In this document: in pieces, positions 32,252 through 44,774 of the stretch
Position numbering within the stretch: the first letter of the stretch is position 1
How the letters are laid out: every line of letters begins with the position of its first letter
Assembly (NCBI GenBank): GCA_014529385.2
Contig: CM043953.1
Location: 96,349,342-96,413,341 of the forward strand
Length of the DNA: 64,000 nucleotides
Origin: Adiantum capillus-veneris
Taxonomy: Eukaryota; Streptophyta; Polypodiopsida; Polypodiales; Pteridaceae
Reading direction: 5' to 3'
Notes under the pieces: model-generated
Databases searched by the model: none
What the model was told of the DNA's origin: nothing
The model's input: only the letters and a program-made list of their open reading frames with translations
Position numbers and translations under genes: made by a program

Positions 32252-33031
32252 TGTCATAATAATCAATATCTAATTCTCCTAAATGATTTTCTCATGGTAA
32301 ACTAATCATTTAATATGGGAAAGTGCCAGGGGAGAAAAAGCTAGAATATTGGTTAAGCTAGCAGATCGGCCATAGTAGGGATCCAAAGGAGGGAAAATAG
32401 GGATCCAAAGGGGGGGCCATCTGGAAAAGAGCCATGTGCAACAATGGGCTAAAAAGACCCTAAGGTTCAGCCCATTAAGACTTCCAAAATGCTAAGGTTC
32501 CAAAATTCAAAGGTTGTGTCCAAAGGTCAACCTTAAGGGAATTGGATGCTTTGTGTGTGTACAAAAAAGTCTTTACAAATCCCTACATAGGAGGGATTTT
32601 TCATCTCCCTAGCCCAGATGCCCACAAGGTGTACCCAATTCCTATTGGATGGCCTTGGAGGTGGACCAATGAGAATTAGGCTAGAGTAAATCTAGTTTAA
32701 TTAATTTAAAAACACTTAATAAAAGAACCAATGAGAATTAAGTCCTCCAGAAGACTATTGGACAGTCTCCCAAGGGGTCCAATGAGCATTCAGCAGTCCA
32801 ATGGCTTGCCTGATTCCTATTGGCCAGGAGGCAAAGGGGTCCAATGAGAGTTTAGTTGAATTATTAAATTACCTTAAGCCTTTAGAAAAGGGAAAGGGGG
32901 ACACATGTCAGAAGGCTATCACTTATACTGCTTAATTGTCATTGGCTAGCTCTAGGGAGGACCAATGGGAGGATAGCAAGAGCAAATAGCAAGGGGGCTC
33001 ACCCAAGAGAGAGAGGGGGCTGATTTGTGCA
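32252..33031 (+). mobile_element. solo LTR-like repeat rich in CCAAT boxes (copy B)
   Basis: About 780 bp starting TGTCATAATAATC and ending GATTTGTGCA. The first 250 bases match 15,656-15,905, and the last 370 match the reverse complement of 46,067-46,367, so one family ties the three sites together. Ten CCAAT or ATTGG pentamers occur between 32,640 and 32,970. TG/CA ends fit an LTR. The right end abuts the duplicated globulin start codon region. No target duplication was identified. Confidence 0.7.
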
Positions 33032-33340
33032 AAGCACCAACTGCCCTGCCCGCGCCATAGCTACAACTCTAGTGGGCTGCACTCTACAGCTACACCTAGC
33101 TAGCTATGACGTACCATACACGAAGAAAACAAGAGTGCAATGGTCGCCTTTTATAGTAGCGCGCAGCTGGAAGATGAGTTTGGAAAGAGCATGCTCGCCT
33201 GATCTGCGAAGCCCCCTCTCCATTTGGAAACGTTTGTTCTTCATGGCATGCAGCTTTCTCTCACGAACGCTTAATTACACGCAACGATAAAATTGAAATT
33301 TGCCTTTTAATATAAAGATTACAATTTTGATATTGTGACT
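33032..33340 (-). pseudogene. 11S globulin 5' fragment (promoter plus first codons)
   Basis: Closely similar to 30,795-31,090. An ATG at 33,058-33,056 begins MARAGQLVL and then runs into the LTR-like repeat after nine codons. Upstream, the TATA box, the CATGCA motif and the ttaattacacgcaa segment are kept. It also has an extra 14-base insert (gggctgcactctac) compared with the intact gene. No downstream exons are present, so this is a truncated second gene copy. Confidence 0.88.
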
Positions 33341-33645
33341 GATAGGCTACTACTGGGAGAGTAGAAAAGAAATTCATTACATCGAAGATTCTTTGGCATC
33401 TACATAAGGTGAAACGTATTTGAGGGTAAAAGCGAAGTAAGAGGCGGGTTCCGTGCGTATCGGACACCCGTAAGGAAAAAGCACAAGCAGAGAAAGGGGT
33501 TTAGAACGGAAAACATATCCATTAATTTATTGGTAAAAAATATCCCATGCCATAGACCATCTGTGAAAGAGATCGGAAACGCTACAGAGTGCTTAATGAA
33601 ACAAGAGGAGACTACAAGTTGTGAGAAACACAGTTGCAAAGAGTG

Positions 33646-34010
33646 TCAACGGTAAAATTTATTGGTAATATTATTTAATCTGGTTACAATTGCATTAAGT
33701 CTGTTAAGCTGCACCTTCAATGATGTGACCTCAGTGCGCAAGCATTGTATCTGCTCTTGCAATTGGGAGATTTGTACGTCTGTTACATTCACTTCGTACT
33801 CGCTAATCATATTTTTTAAGTTATCTACAGAATTATGAATGAAGTGCGGAGAGTAGTCTAGTCTTCGGGAGTGTCTCCACGCAACTGGCGCCACATTTGT
33901 AGGAGCACGTCATGCAGTCTGTTGAGCGTTGCATCATCGTCCAATGTTGGCGGCTCTGGTGGCTGTGTGTCTGCACTATCCTGAGGGCTAGACTGCTCCA
34001 TCGACCCTGC
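33646..34010 (-). pseudogene. possible last exon of the Rep-like gene, coiled coil
   Basis: An intron-acceptor-like TTTTTTTGCAG precedes MEQSSPQDSADTQPPEPP. After a frame change the sequence VTDVQISQLQEQIQCLRTEV and onward has heptad-spaced Leu/Ile/Val typical of a coiled coil, ending at a stop near 33,646. Assignment to the Rep-like gene rests on strand and adjacency. Confidence 0.4.
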
Positions 34011-34092
34011 AAAAAAACAAGAAATGTTTAAGAGAAAAACGCAACAACACTAGCCGTCGCGGAAGTGATTGTAATATATTATATACATCATT

Positions 34093-34310
34093 TTAACTAG
34101 CAATAATAGTGACTCCTCGTCTAGTGAGGAGTGGGATGAACTCTGCGCCGAGAGCTGCATCCTCTTCATCCTCACTGTCGAGCACAATAATTTTTTCTTT
34201 GCCTTTTACAGCTGAAGAGTTTCCGATGAATCCCTCGCAAGCATCTGCACGAAGAGATGCATCCTCTTCCTCCTCATTGTCCAGCACAACAACTTTCTCT
34301 TTCCCTTTAA
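34093..34310 (-). pseudogene. tandem SUMO-interaction-like repeats of the Rep-like protein
   Basis: In one frame, KGKEKVVVLDNEEEEDA is followed about 105 bases later by KGKEKIIVLDSEDEEDA. Four hydrophobic residues followed by acidic residues fit the SUMO-interacting motif consensus. A similar LQLVVSDEGK lies upstream, beyond one stop (VA-stop-PTD). Confidence 0.55.
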
Positions 34311-35563
34311 AAGTTGAAGGATTGTCGACTAGTGCTTCATGAACATCTGTCGGTTAGGCAACTGCAGTTTTCCCTTCATCGCTGACAACAAGTTGCAAAT
34401 CATTAACAATGTTAGCAGTGACATTTACCATTGCAGCACAACTAATGTTAACGAGAAGAAATCAATCTACCTGTGCGTTTCTCCCCACCTTCTCAGGAAC
34501 CAGTCGATGTGAGGTTGCGCGTTCGTGTAAGCCTCGTCAAGAACAAAAATATCAATCACATCCTAATATGTCGTAGAAGAAGGGAAAATCATGGTCTGCC
34601 ATATAATGCTTTGATCTTTTTCAACGGCATTCCATGGCCGTGAAAAGGTGTTATCCACGAGGAAGACAGATAGTACTTGCCAGACTTTAGCATATGGTGC
34701 AACATTGATAAAAAGTTGTTAGCAATTGGGTGCTTCAACTAGAATTTCCAATACATAAGTGCACGATCAAAAACATTCGCATGCGTCAGACAAACTCTAT
34801 TTTTTAGCTCATCTGCCCCATACTGTGTGTATAGTTCAATTCCCTTGTTGATGTCATCAACTGTTACATTATGCGAGAAGTTCTGATAATGTGGTTGATC
34901 CATATCTTTCATACAATACCCAGCATACCATGAAAGGTGTGCATGTTTTTTTGCTTGAGGGCACAACAGACAATATTCGCTCCGAAAGGACTATGAATAT
35001 CCCATCCTAGGTACTGCTTTCTTTTCTTGCTCACTGCAATAATCAAAGTCTCCATGATCCGAACAACCATCTGAAAGTGGAGGTGGAAGACAGTGCCGCC
35101 ACGCTCGATAGAGCACATGCCGACGACCGCCTCGGGCCTCCACAAAGGCTTTCAACCTTGGAGAAAGAGCAACATCCACATCACTACCGCCTAAAGACAC
35201 CGTTATGCTTAGCTCGACCATCTTCCTGGGTTTGCTGCCTTCGGTACACGCCATTCTCTCTTCTTCCGAGAGCCTAGGCCTCCCTCAAGGTCTCTTTGAA
35301 CTAGAGGGTTGTACGTCTCCTGACCTCGAAAGATTCTTCATCCTTGCCATTTCACAACAATCCTAAAGATACAACCCAGTGAACTACGACATGTAAACGT
35401 ACATACACATGGCGACAACGAAACCAAACAAAGACCAGTTCGATTTACCATTATAATAGACATACAACACTATACACTATGTACATACCTAGGTCTCGTG
35501 ATGCACTGTTGCAGCAAACAGGTTTGTGTCTTCCTCAGCCCCGCAACAATCCACATTCAGCAG

Positions 35564-35791
35564 TGTTGGAATTAGGGTTGCAGAGAAACACAGATAGCTT
35601 GGAGAAGACGAAGGAATCTCAAGGCACACAATAGAGAGTGTATTACTTAGTGTGCAATGGAAAGATAGATAGCCCTACAGTGATGGGCGTATATACAATG
35701 CTCGGGGGAAAAAATCCTCCTAAAGAGGGAAAAAATGCCCCGGCGATCCTAGTGTGTTCACACACATCACTACCACATGTATATGGTAACA
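35564..35791 (-). repeat. copia LTR (copy 3)
   Basis: Starts TGTTAC and ends CCAACA on the element strand, immediately after a polypurine tract. No second LTR of this sequence is in the window. Confidence 0.8.
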
Positions 35792-36400
35792 AATCCCCCT
35801 TGGAGTGATGCGGTGAACGAGAGATTGCACATGAGTAAAGGGAAGTGCCATGCCCTGAGGACATGATCATTCCATAAAGGGGAGTAAGCCCAAAGCTTTG
35901 TGGAAAGCTTCAAGCTTCTCATGAGACAATGCCTTTGTGAAAATATCTGCAAGGTTGTCCTGTGTTGGCACATAAGCCAAGCTGATCTCTCCTGCTGAGA
36001 TCCTCTCCCTGACATAATGGTTATGCACCTAAATGTGCTTTGTACGAGCATGAAAAAATGGGTTCCTACCAATTGCCAATGCACTCTGGCTGTCGGTGTA
36101 GATAGTGTTGGCAGTGTCCTGTCCAACACCCAAATCAGCCATAAGGCGTCTGAGCCATACACACTCAACCGTAGCTGTGAAGACTGCCCTGTACCTAACC
36201 TCACAACTCGAAGTGGCCACAGTAGGTTGCTTCTTGCTCAACCATGATATACATGAACTGCCAAGCATGAAACAAAAACCACTTGTGGACACTCGCGTCT
36301 CAAAACAACCAGCCCAATCTGAGTCGGAAAAAGCATGTAATTCTAGTGGCAATGCTCCCCCCTTGGGATAAAACAAGCCAAGATGTAAAGTGCCACTAGA
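35564..36400 (-). mobile_element. copia 3' end: RNase H and LTR (copy 3)
   Basis: The minus strand from about 36,400 encodes RNase H of the same family as the copia copies at 22,118 and 46,400: LFYPKGG, AFSDSDWAGCF, STSGFCFMLG, ATSSCE, YTDSQSALAIGRNP, HARTKHI, then stop and HYVRERISAGEISLAYVPTQ with LADIFTKALS. A polypurine tract reading CCAAGGGGGATT precedes a 228-bp LTR at 35,564-35,791 (TGTTACCATATAC ... CCTAATTCCAACA). The 5' part is missing. It supplies the 3' end that both longer copies lack. Confidence 0.86.
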
Positions 36401-37100
36401 TTAAGCTTGGCTTCTAAATCTATAGGATGGTGCTCTTGCTTATGGCTTGTATCCCTTTGTGCTAGCTACACCCTCATTTTATAGAATTTTTTAGGACTAG
36501 GGTTACTCCTCTAACCGTGGTTGGGTTAGATTTTTAGCATTTTATCTATTTTCTTGCTTAGAATTATCAAGAAGGTGGTGGGGATAGAGAGATATAAGAG
36601 AGAGGAGATAAATGGAGGTGATATGACATCAACATGATTGAAGTTGAGTAAGCCATCAACATGATGTTGTTCTTTAAAAGAGAAAGCTGAATTTTGTGGT
36701 TTTTTTTTTAGAAATCGATAATTTGGAGGAGGGGGGAATGAGACTAGGAGGTCAATTTTGAAATAGAAGTGTGTGTAAGAGTCACGAGTTCACCATGGTT
36801 TCTCTTATTCTTCAAGGTTGAGGAGAAGGTGAGTATGGCGCAGAGAGAAGAGTTGAGAGATGGGAATGATGAGTATAAAAGTGTGTGTAAAAGAGCAAAA
36901 TGATAAAGTGGAAGAGGGAGTGTGGCTACATGGCATAGGCAAATTGGGATCCACCAATTAAATTATATTTTACAGCTCGTAGCTCCGAATTTTTTTTTAA
37001 AAAAGCTGACGCAAAAGTTCAACTCACTTTTCCAAATTTGGAGAGGAAGTGGACGTTAAATATTCTTCAAAACCAGCATGATTCTTCCACTACACAAAGT
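36401..37100. other. no gene recognised
   Basis: AT-rich sequence with short purine-rich stretches. No supported coding frame. Confidence 0.45.
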
Positions 37101-37323
37101 CTTTGTGGCTCGGGGGGTTCACCATTCAGTATGCCCCTATATAACGTGCGTTCGCGGGGTATTAAAAAAACCCCTCTTTTAACATGTCTGAATGAATAAA
37201 ATGGCCCCTTATTTTAATGTATCCCTATTAAATTGCCTGAATTGTTTGCATTTTAAAACCCCTCCTTTCGAACTCACGTTATACATTAACATGACTACAT
37301 AGTGCACCCCCCGAGCTTTGTGG
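37101..37323. mobile_element. hAT-like MITE, copy 2
   Basis: Element 37,109-37,315 (207 bp) with ends CTCGGGGGGTTCAC and, inverted, CTCGGGGGGTGCAC (13 of 14 identical). Perfect 8-bp duplication ctttgtgg at 37,101-37,108 and 37,316-37,323. Same ends as 14,667-14,913. Non-coding. Confidence 0.93.
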
Positions 37324-37672
37324 GGTCTCTCTTTGGATGATTCTTTTGAATGCCTCCAAGAGTGAGCCCTCCATAATGCATGCATGCCATATATCCTTGA
37401 CCTTATTTTGCGGTCTGTAAGTGAAAATATAGATGAGCTCATGATATAAGTGAATAATATAAGTTAGAAAATCAAATATTGAGTGGTCTAGAAATATATA
37501 CATGTGAAAATAAAATTAAAAGTAATATAGGTAGAAAAATATAAAGAGGGCACCAAACTAGCATGATATTTAACGAGAGTTTTTTTTTATGATGTTATAT
37601 ATAAATGCAATAATCATTTGAGAGAATTATATTCTTTGTTAGCCTTCTCTAAATTATGCTCAAGATTTTTGA

Positions 37673-37674
<2 letters not shown>

Positions 37675-37745
<71 letters not shown>
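37675..37745. repeat. (CT)n(CA)n compound microsatellite
   Basis: A CT run switches directly to a CA run of similar length. The same compound pattern recurs at 37,947-38,019. Confidence 0.97.
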
Positions 37746-37750
<5 letters not shown>

Positions 37751-37940
37751 AGGGAATTGGAAGTGTCTCTTTGTCAGTAGTATGTGCCATATCAATTTTC
37801 TCTCTCCCTTCATACAAATTCTTGAATATAATAATCATAGAAATTAATCATCCCATTCCGCTAGACTTTGTTTCCTACTTCAGTTTTAGATTGGTTGGAA
37901 AGACCTTTAATGTCTCTTGACATCATTCCTATCATGTTCA

Positions 37941-37946
<6 letters not shown>

Positions 37947-38019
<73 letters not shown>
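37947..38019. repeat. (CT)n(CA)n compound microsatellite
   Basis: Second compound CT-to-CA array, 200 bases from the first and in the same order. Confidence 0.97.
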
Positions 38020-38022
<3 letters not shown>

Positions 38023-38496
38023 CGCGAGCATTTTAAACAACAATTTTTAAACTTTCTTGCAGGCATGATAATACACTATTGGATAATAATAACTCACGAT
38101 CTATTTCATCCTTGATATGGATAGTCATAAACCTTGAGTAAATATGATCACTATCTTAAAATAATCATGCAAGTATAGCAATAGTGGGATAAGGCAGATG
38201 CACTTCAAGCTCAATGTACATTCTTTGTTGAGCTAATATACCTGACAATTGTGAGGAAAAAAAGAAAGAAATAGGAGGAAATAATTTCAAGCACCCCATG
38301 TCTCTTTATCTCAATTTGCAATATGATTGCCAACCACAATAATAGGTAGCCTTAGGGTTGAAGAATCCCTTATTGGACCTTCATTAGCCTACCTACCTAG
38401 CTAGTTATGTACAAAAGTAGTGGCCAATGTATGAATACTCGGCTACTGATTTGGGTGAACGTTTTGCCTTTTCATGGCTTCCACGATTTAATCTTC

Positions 38497-38860
38497 ATGT
38501 TGCATAATTATCGCCACTCCAGATGAAGCAACATTCCCTTACAAGACCCATCAAGGCATGATGCACAGTGGAGGAGCTAATGAAAAGGCTCATGCCTAGT
38601 AGCCCATAGATGCATGGGGAAGGTACGAGCAGCCACAAATGTTGCTAGAGGATGAGTAGAAGAGCGAGATGAAGCTACAAGTTGCATCATTATCACCACT
38701 CCAAATGAGGCAACTTGCCCTTGCAAGACCCATTAGGGCATGATGCACAATTGATGACATGATGATGAGGATCATGTCCACTAGTCCATAGGTGCAAGAG
38801 GAAGGCACGAGCGGCCACAAATCCTGTTAGAGGATGAGCTGACAAGCTAGATAAGACATT
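38497..38860. repeat. ~180-bp tandem duplication
   Basis: Two diverged direct copies share gttgcat(a/c)attatc(g/a)ccactcca, caagaccca(t)yarggcatgatgcaca, cgagc(a/g)gccacaaat and gttagaggatgag. Non-coding. Confidence 0.85.
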
Positions 38861-40081
38861 GCTAGCCCATTTGAGTGTAATGATGAAGGTGCAAACATGC
38901 TAGACTTGGGAGTGAATGTAATTGCAGAGAAGCAATAAAGGTGAGGTGGAGCAACATGCATGCGGTGAGGGAAAACTTGATAGCATCCTCCACAATCAAT
39001 GACTCTTTAACTATAAGCATGGTAGCCTCAACCTCACCTCCAACCCCTTCGACCCTTCTCTGCAAAAGCTTTTGCAATCCATGCATCCCCAACCAGACCA
39101 TGCATCTTAAAATTGCGTTTGGTAATGCAAGTTGAAACCGCTTGGTGATGACCTGTTGAATGAGTGTTAGCTGCTCAGCTAACAAGAGCCGGAGAAAGAG
39201 CATTAAAAGGGATGACACTCATTTTTTAAATCCATTTGATTGTATTAAACCCCTTTGTATTACTGAGAAATCCCGCAAATTCCAAATCCATTGTAATATA
39301 ATTGATTGCCAACAAGTCTAAAGCGGTTGAGGACCTCCAAGTTTGTAATCATATGCAGTTTTAAAGCTTTGTATTGAGCCCAAATAGCTAGGAATCCATT
39401 CTTTGAACCTTGGTTAAGGTATAAAATCCAACTTTTGTAATTAAAAACCTAAGTTTTTGGATAATAAAAGTAAGCGTTTGGTGGAATAGGTAGAGCATGT
39501 CTAGAAGAAGCCATAGAGTGCTTAGGGCTCCAAAATAGGTTGATTATCTTATGCACAATTTTGTCCAAGTGTTATAAATAACATTTGAATACACAAGATC
39601 GCTAAGGATACTCTTCTCGTACTATAAGGCATAAAGTTTTGTTGCATTCAAAGACTCGTAGCTATGCCAAATCACTGGATCAAGCTTGCGGTAAAAAAAG
39701 TAGCTTTTGATGTCTGACACACAAGTTTGATGTTGAAATAGAAAGGAGTGACTTAGCCTTGGATTTTTTGGAAGATTATCTATCTCTTGTTTTGTTTGCA
39801 CGTGCTATCTTACATATTTCCTATTGGGCGCCCCGAAGTAGAAATTGATTTCAATTTTTGCAACATTGAATAACTTTGCACGAGGGTATTTTGATATAAA
39901 ATCTATACAACAAACCACATATTGTATTGATTCCACTTTGCACCATGGTCCATAAGTAATGAGAGAGGAGTCATGAGCGAGGAGGGGTCGAAGCATTGGT
40001 GGACCCTCCTCCACAGCAACCACCACCTCCACCTGACGATTATCGAGATCGGCGAGTGCGCCTGTGCAAACACTTACAGGC
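38861..40081. other. no gene recognised
   Basis: No supported frame. The sequence near 39,960-40,050 (aggaggggtcgaagcattggtgg, cgacgattatcgagatcgg) may be 3' flank of the CACTA transposase gene. A CACTA left terminus was not found. Confidence 0.4.
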
Positions 40082-42932
40082 CTAGGCCTCGACTAGTGAG
40101 GCATCATCAATAAGATATTGCACCGTATCATCGTCTATCTCTAATTGCATACATAACTCTGCCCCAACTCGTTCTGGCAGATTGTCTTCATCCATTGCAT
40201 CTTCATCTACAAGTGTCAATTCTGCCTCATCTGCGTCATCTCTCGTATATCTGTCAGCTTCCTCTACCATACCTTCGTCCTCCTCATCTAATGTCACTGC
40301 AGTATGAACGTCGTCTGACCTACTTTCCTCCAGGATCTCTTGCCCTTCAAATACTTGTTTATTTCTTGGAGCAACCTGAACCACAAACCACCATTGTCAT
40401 TCTCGAGGGTCCGGTACAAAGACCACTTGCTCACAATGTTTGGGGAGAGCAAATGTGTCCCTCGCATCTGTCCAAACCTTTGTAGAGTCTATTTGCACAA
40501 GCTTGTTTCCATCTCTCCGTACCGTTGCATTGCGACCATAAGTAATAACCTAAAACCACTTCACATCCAACAAAAACATCTCAAACCACCTGAAGCTGAC
40601 TTTCAAGATATCTGACACCAGACCACAGTAATCCAGGTTGCTAGTGCTCTCATTCGTGTCTCTGGCAGCACTGGCCCTGCTCTTTTGCATGAAACTAACC
40701 ATTACCCCACTGTCAAACGTGTTTCTTATGCTATCAATTTGTTGTGTTCTGAAATGCTTTCCATGCGACCATAGTGCCATGTATGTATGATACTTCCAGT
40801 CACATCCAATAGCCAGCTCCTCCTCTTCTAGAGATATTGGTTCTCCGATCTGTTGAGCTGCTCTCACTGTCTTGTAGGGAATTCGGGTAGAGGAGCAAGA
40901 TAGTCTGGCAAGGGTAAGCCTTTAGTCGTTCGGCTTCGCCTGAAATCGTGTCGCTCCCTATTGCGTCTCTTCTTCGTACCTTTAAAGCCATTTTTGCATC
41001 GGCGCTGAATTTAGTATACAGAACTTCATGATTTTTTCTCACATGGCATCGTTCATTTTCTTCGACACCCCTTGCCCTTGCGGCTTCTCTCCCACCAGTC
41101 TTGCATCCTCCTCATCGCTCCACAGTCGAGGAATTTCTGGGTCAAAAACGGATAGAAATTTGGTCGTCAAGACAAGAGACTCTTACACCAGCCATCCTTC
41201 TGCCATGGTCCCCTCTGGATGCGCTTTTTGGCGACCAAAACCCTTAAGTGTTTTCATGAACAGCTCTAGAAAGAACATCCAACGGCTGTGGAGTGTACCT
41301 GCCACTGCAACCTCATCTACTACGTGGACGAGCAAGTGCATTTGGATAGTTAGGCAGCTCGTGGGTAGATACTTCTCAATCATGCAAACTGCCTCAATGG
41401 AGTTAGCCCTTGCGACTGCAATAGATTCCTTTTGTATCTCCTTGGAAGATATCCACCGCACTAGCTCTGAAATCTTGTATATGGAGGTCCGCAGTTCCTC
41501 CGTTAAACACCCCTTGATCGCAATTTGAAGAATGAATTGCAAGAACTTATGCCAGTTGTGCGATTTCAGTCCTGACAGTTGATCGTCACGGGTGAATGCT
41601 ATCTTGAGACATCGCATATATCCTGTTGGCGTTCTGAACTCTGAAATCACCCTTTTAACTTGTCGCTCTTCACTTTTTAGCAATACCCATGGCGCTATTG
41701 GAAGTTTTGTTTGGCCAGCTGCATTGGTGAAAGGTCACAGCTCTGGCATCTTTCCAACTGACTGCAAATCATCTCCTGAAGCTCAGTTCTCTTTCATTCC
41801 CATGATTGTCTTCCAGAGGAGCTCTCCCACATTCTTGAATATATGCATTGGATCCAGCAAATGGTTAATTAGTAGATCACCCCAGTACGGCAACGTATGG
41901 AGAATGGACAAACGTTTCAGTCCTGGAACAGGTTGCCCCTCATGTTGCTCCCATCGGCGACGCCACTCTTGTACATGCATAGGACGACATTCGACACGAC
42001 CAAGCTGACCTTCGCGCAAGTGATGGCCATCTGGAAGATAACAGTGATGGCGTCAGTGGATCTTTCGTAGAATGCCACCGCATGAACTTTGCAATGGAAC
42101 CACAACAAAACATGCTTTTTATCCTAGGAATAATAGGGAAATGCCGCAACACGTTAGCTGGCACTGTCTCGCCAACTGCATCTTGTTTGTAGTGCATTGC
42201 TCCGCACTTAGGACACGACAGACAATCTGTGAATTCATTGCGAAAAAGAATGCAATCATTTGGACATGCATGAATCTTGTTGTAGTCCAAGCCAATTGAG
42301 GTCAATAGTTGCTTTGCGTCTGGCCTGGAGGGGAGCATTTCATTGCCAGCCGGGAGAAGTTGCTCCCGCAACAACCTGTTTAAGCCGCATTAATTAAAAA
42401 AGCTCTCGAAGCATGTCATTGTTGCAATCTCAATTGTAAATTACGTACCTAAACAAAGCAGTGATGCTTACATCTGACCACCCGTACACTGACTGAAGAT
42501 TCAAAAATGCTAGACAAGTACGAAGCACAGATATTTTGGCGCCTTCATAGATTGGTTGACGTGCCAACTTCCTCAACATGTCTTCATGAGATAGGCGCAC
42601 GGCTTCTGGTGCTGCTTCGTTAGCGTTCTCCTCTCTTGTCTGGAAGAAGGCATCCAGCATCTCCTCCATGCCGTCGTCTTCTATCTGTAAGCCCTTTTTT
42701 GCTTCCATCCTTGTCTCTATATTGGTCGGACCTTCAGATGTAGGTGCTATGTCGCGAAAATCAATGCCCGTTCCGTAGAGTCATATCGTAGATTCTATAC
42801 GGTTTCTCTAGCAAACTCTCCGTACTTGTGCACATGCTCATTACATATCCTAAGCTTGCGTAGGATTTGATACTTGCAGAGCGTGCACGAGCATGCAATA
42901 TTTTCCTCCATGTTAGTTGATGACGTTGCCAT
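40082..42932 (-). pseudogene. CACTA (En/Spm) TNP2-type transposase
   Basis: Exon-like pieces in several frames follow the TNP2 order. ATG at 42,932 starts a Cys-rich N-terminal segment (CSCTLCKY, RICNEHVHKYG) ending at a TAG. Then come MLRKLARQPIYEGAKISVL with YGWSD (42,708-42,430), the transposase core LGLDYNKIHACPNDCILFR with CPKCGAMHYK and HFPIIPRIKSMF (42,374-42,110), PGLKRLSILHTLPYWGDLL and LDPMHIFKNVG (42,019-41,783), a DUF4218-like part (LSGLKSHNWHKFLQ, YLPTSCLTIQMHLLVHVV, SRWMFFLELFMKTLKG), a DUF4216-like part (DSGVMVSFMQ, DYCGLVSDILKVSF) and an acidic tail to 40,082. TNP2 binds and cuts the element ends. Stops and frame changes exceed what introns would explain, so I call it a pseudogene. 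Confidence 0.85.
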
Positions 42933-43097
42933 CTACAATGATTAGTACACATGGTCCAGAGGTGTACGAAGATCAGGACCACCGGGTCAAAATCTCGTCT
43001 TTATTGGTCAAATCCTATATGGGTAGACACATACGTGCACTCCCACGTGTACATGGCAATGCATGTAGCGGGCAAAACCCCTTTGCCTCTTTTAGTT

Positions 43098-44505
<1,408 letters not shown>

Positions 44506-44626
44506 GAGAGAGGGGTTGGGGGGTGGGGGGGGGGAAGAGTGCCATAATACCTGTATATCGACGGGGTAAAAGAACGTCAATATCCGCGTGGAAAGGTACA
44601 CGCATCGATATATAGGGTGTCGCTAA

Positions 44627-44646
44627 CTTTGGGTTATGTTGTAGTG
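44627..44646 (+). other. CACTA-type terminus (right end)
   Basis: The sequence ends GGTTATGTTGTAGTG; inverted it reads CACTACAACATAACC, as expected of a CACTA terminal repeat. It lies 1.7 kb beyond the start of the transposase gene, on the correct side. The matching left end was not found. Confidence 0.45.
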
Positions 44647-44774
44647 ACTATCCATCATCGTATGGATAGCCTTCGCATTGTAAGCAGAGAAGTGTGTCCA
44701 AACTACTTGAATTATGCTCTCAAAGAACTGCTCGCTGCATGTCTCACTCTCCAATGTAGACGTGATCTCCTCCG

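Larger units (their letters stand above)
33646..35350 (-). pseudogene. HUH-endonuclease (Rep-like) transposon protein, broken
   Basis: On the minus strand, from an ATG at 35,350, the protein starts MARMKNLSRSGDV and then KRP-stop-GRPRLSEEER, an AT-hook-like segment with one TGA (35,287-35,285). Next come a predicted strand (MVELSITVSLGG), a one-base frame change near 35,130, the HUH motif IERGGTVFHLHFQMV (HLH codons 35,085-35,077), KQYLGWD, a second frame change at about 34,919, and motif III YCMKD (34,918-34,904) with the would-be nucleophilic Tyr and its Lys. ELYTQYGADELKNR and a VIDIFVLDEAY segment follow. HUH enzymes nick single strands and stay joined through the Tyr in rolling-circle replication and transposition. 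The C-terminal part holds two SUMO-interaction-like repeats and, after an acceptor TTTTTTTGCAG near 34,011, a coiled coil. It resembles Replitron proteins more than geminivirus or Helitron Rep. The lesions make it inactive. Confidence 0.68.

Noticed and set aside
33646-35350. Endogenous geminivirus Rep or Helitron
   Set aside because: No helicase motifs follow, and the ERGG-HLH and YCMKD context differs from what I know of those families. A Replitron-like origin fits better, though unproven.
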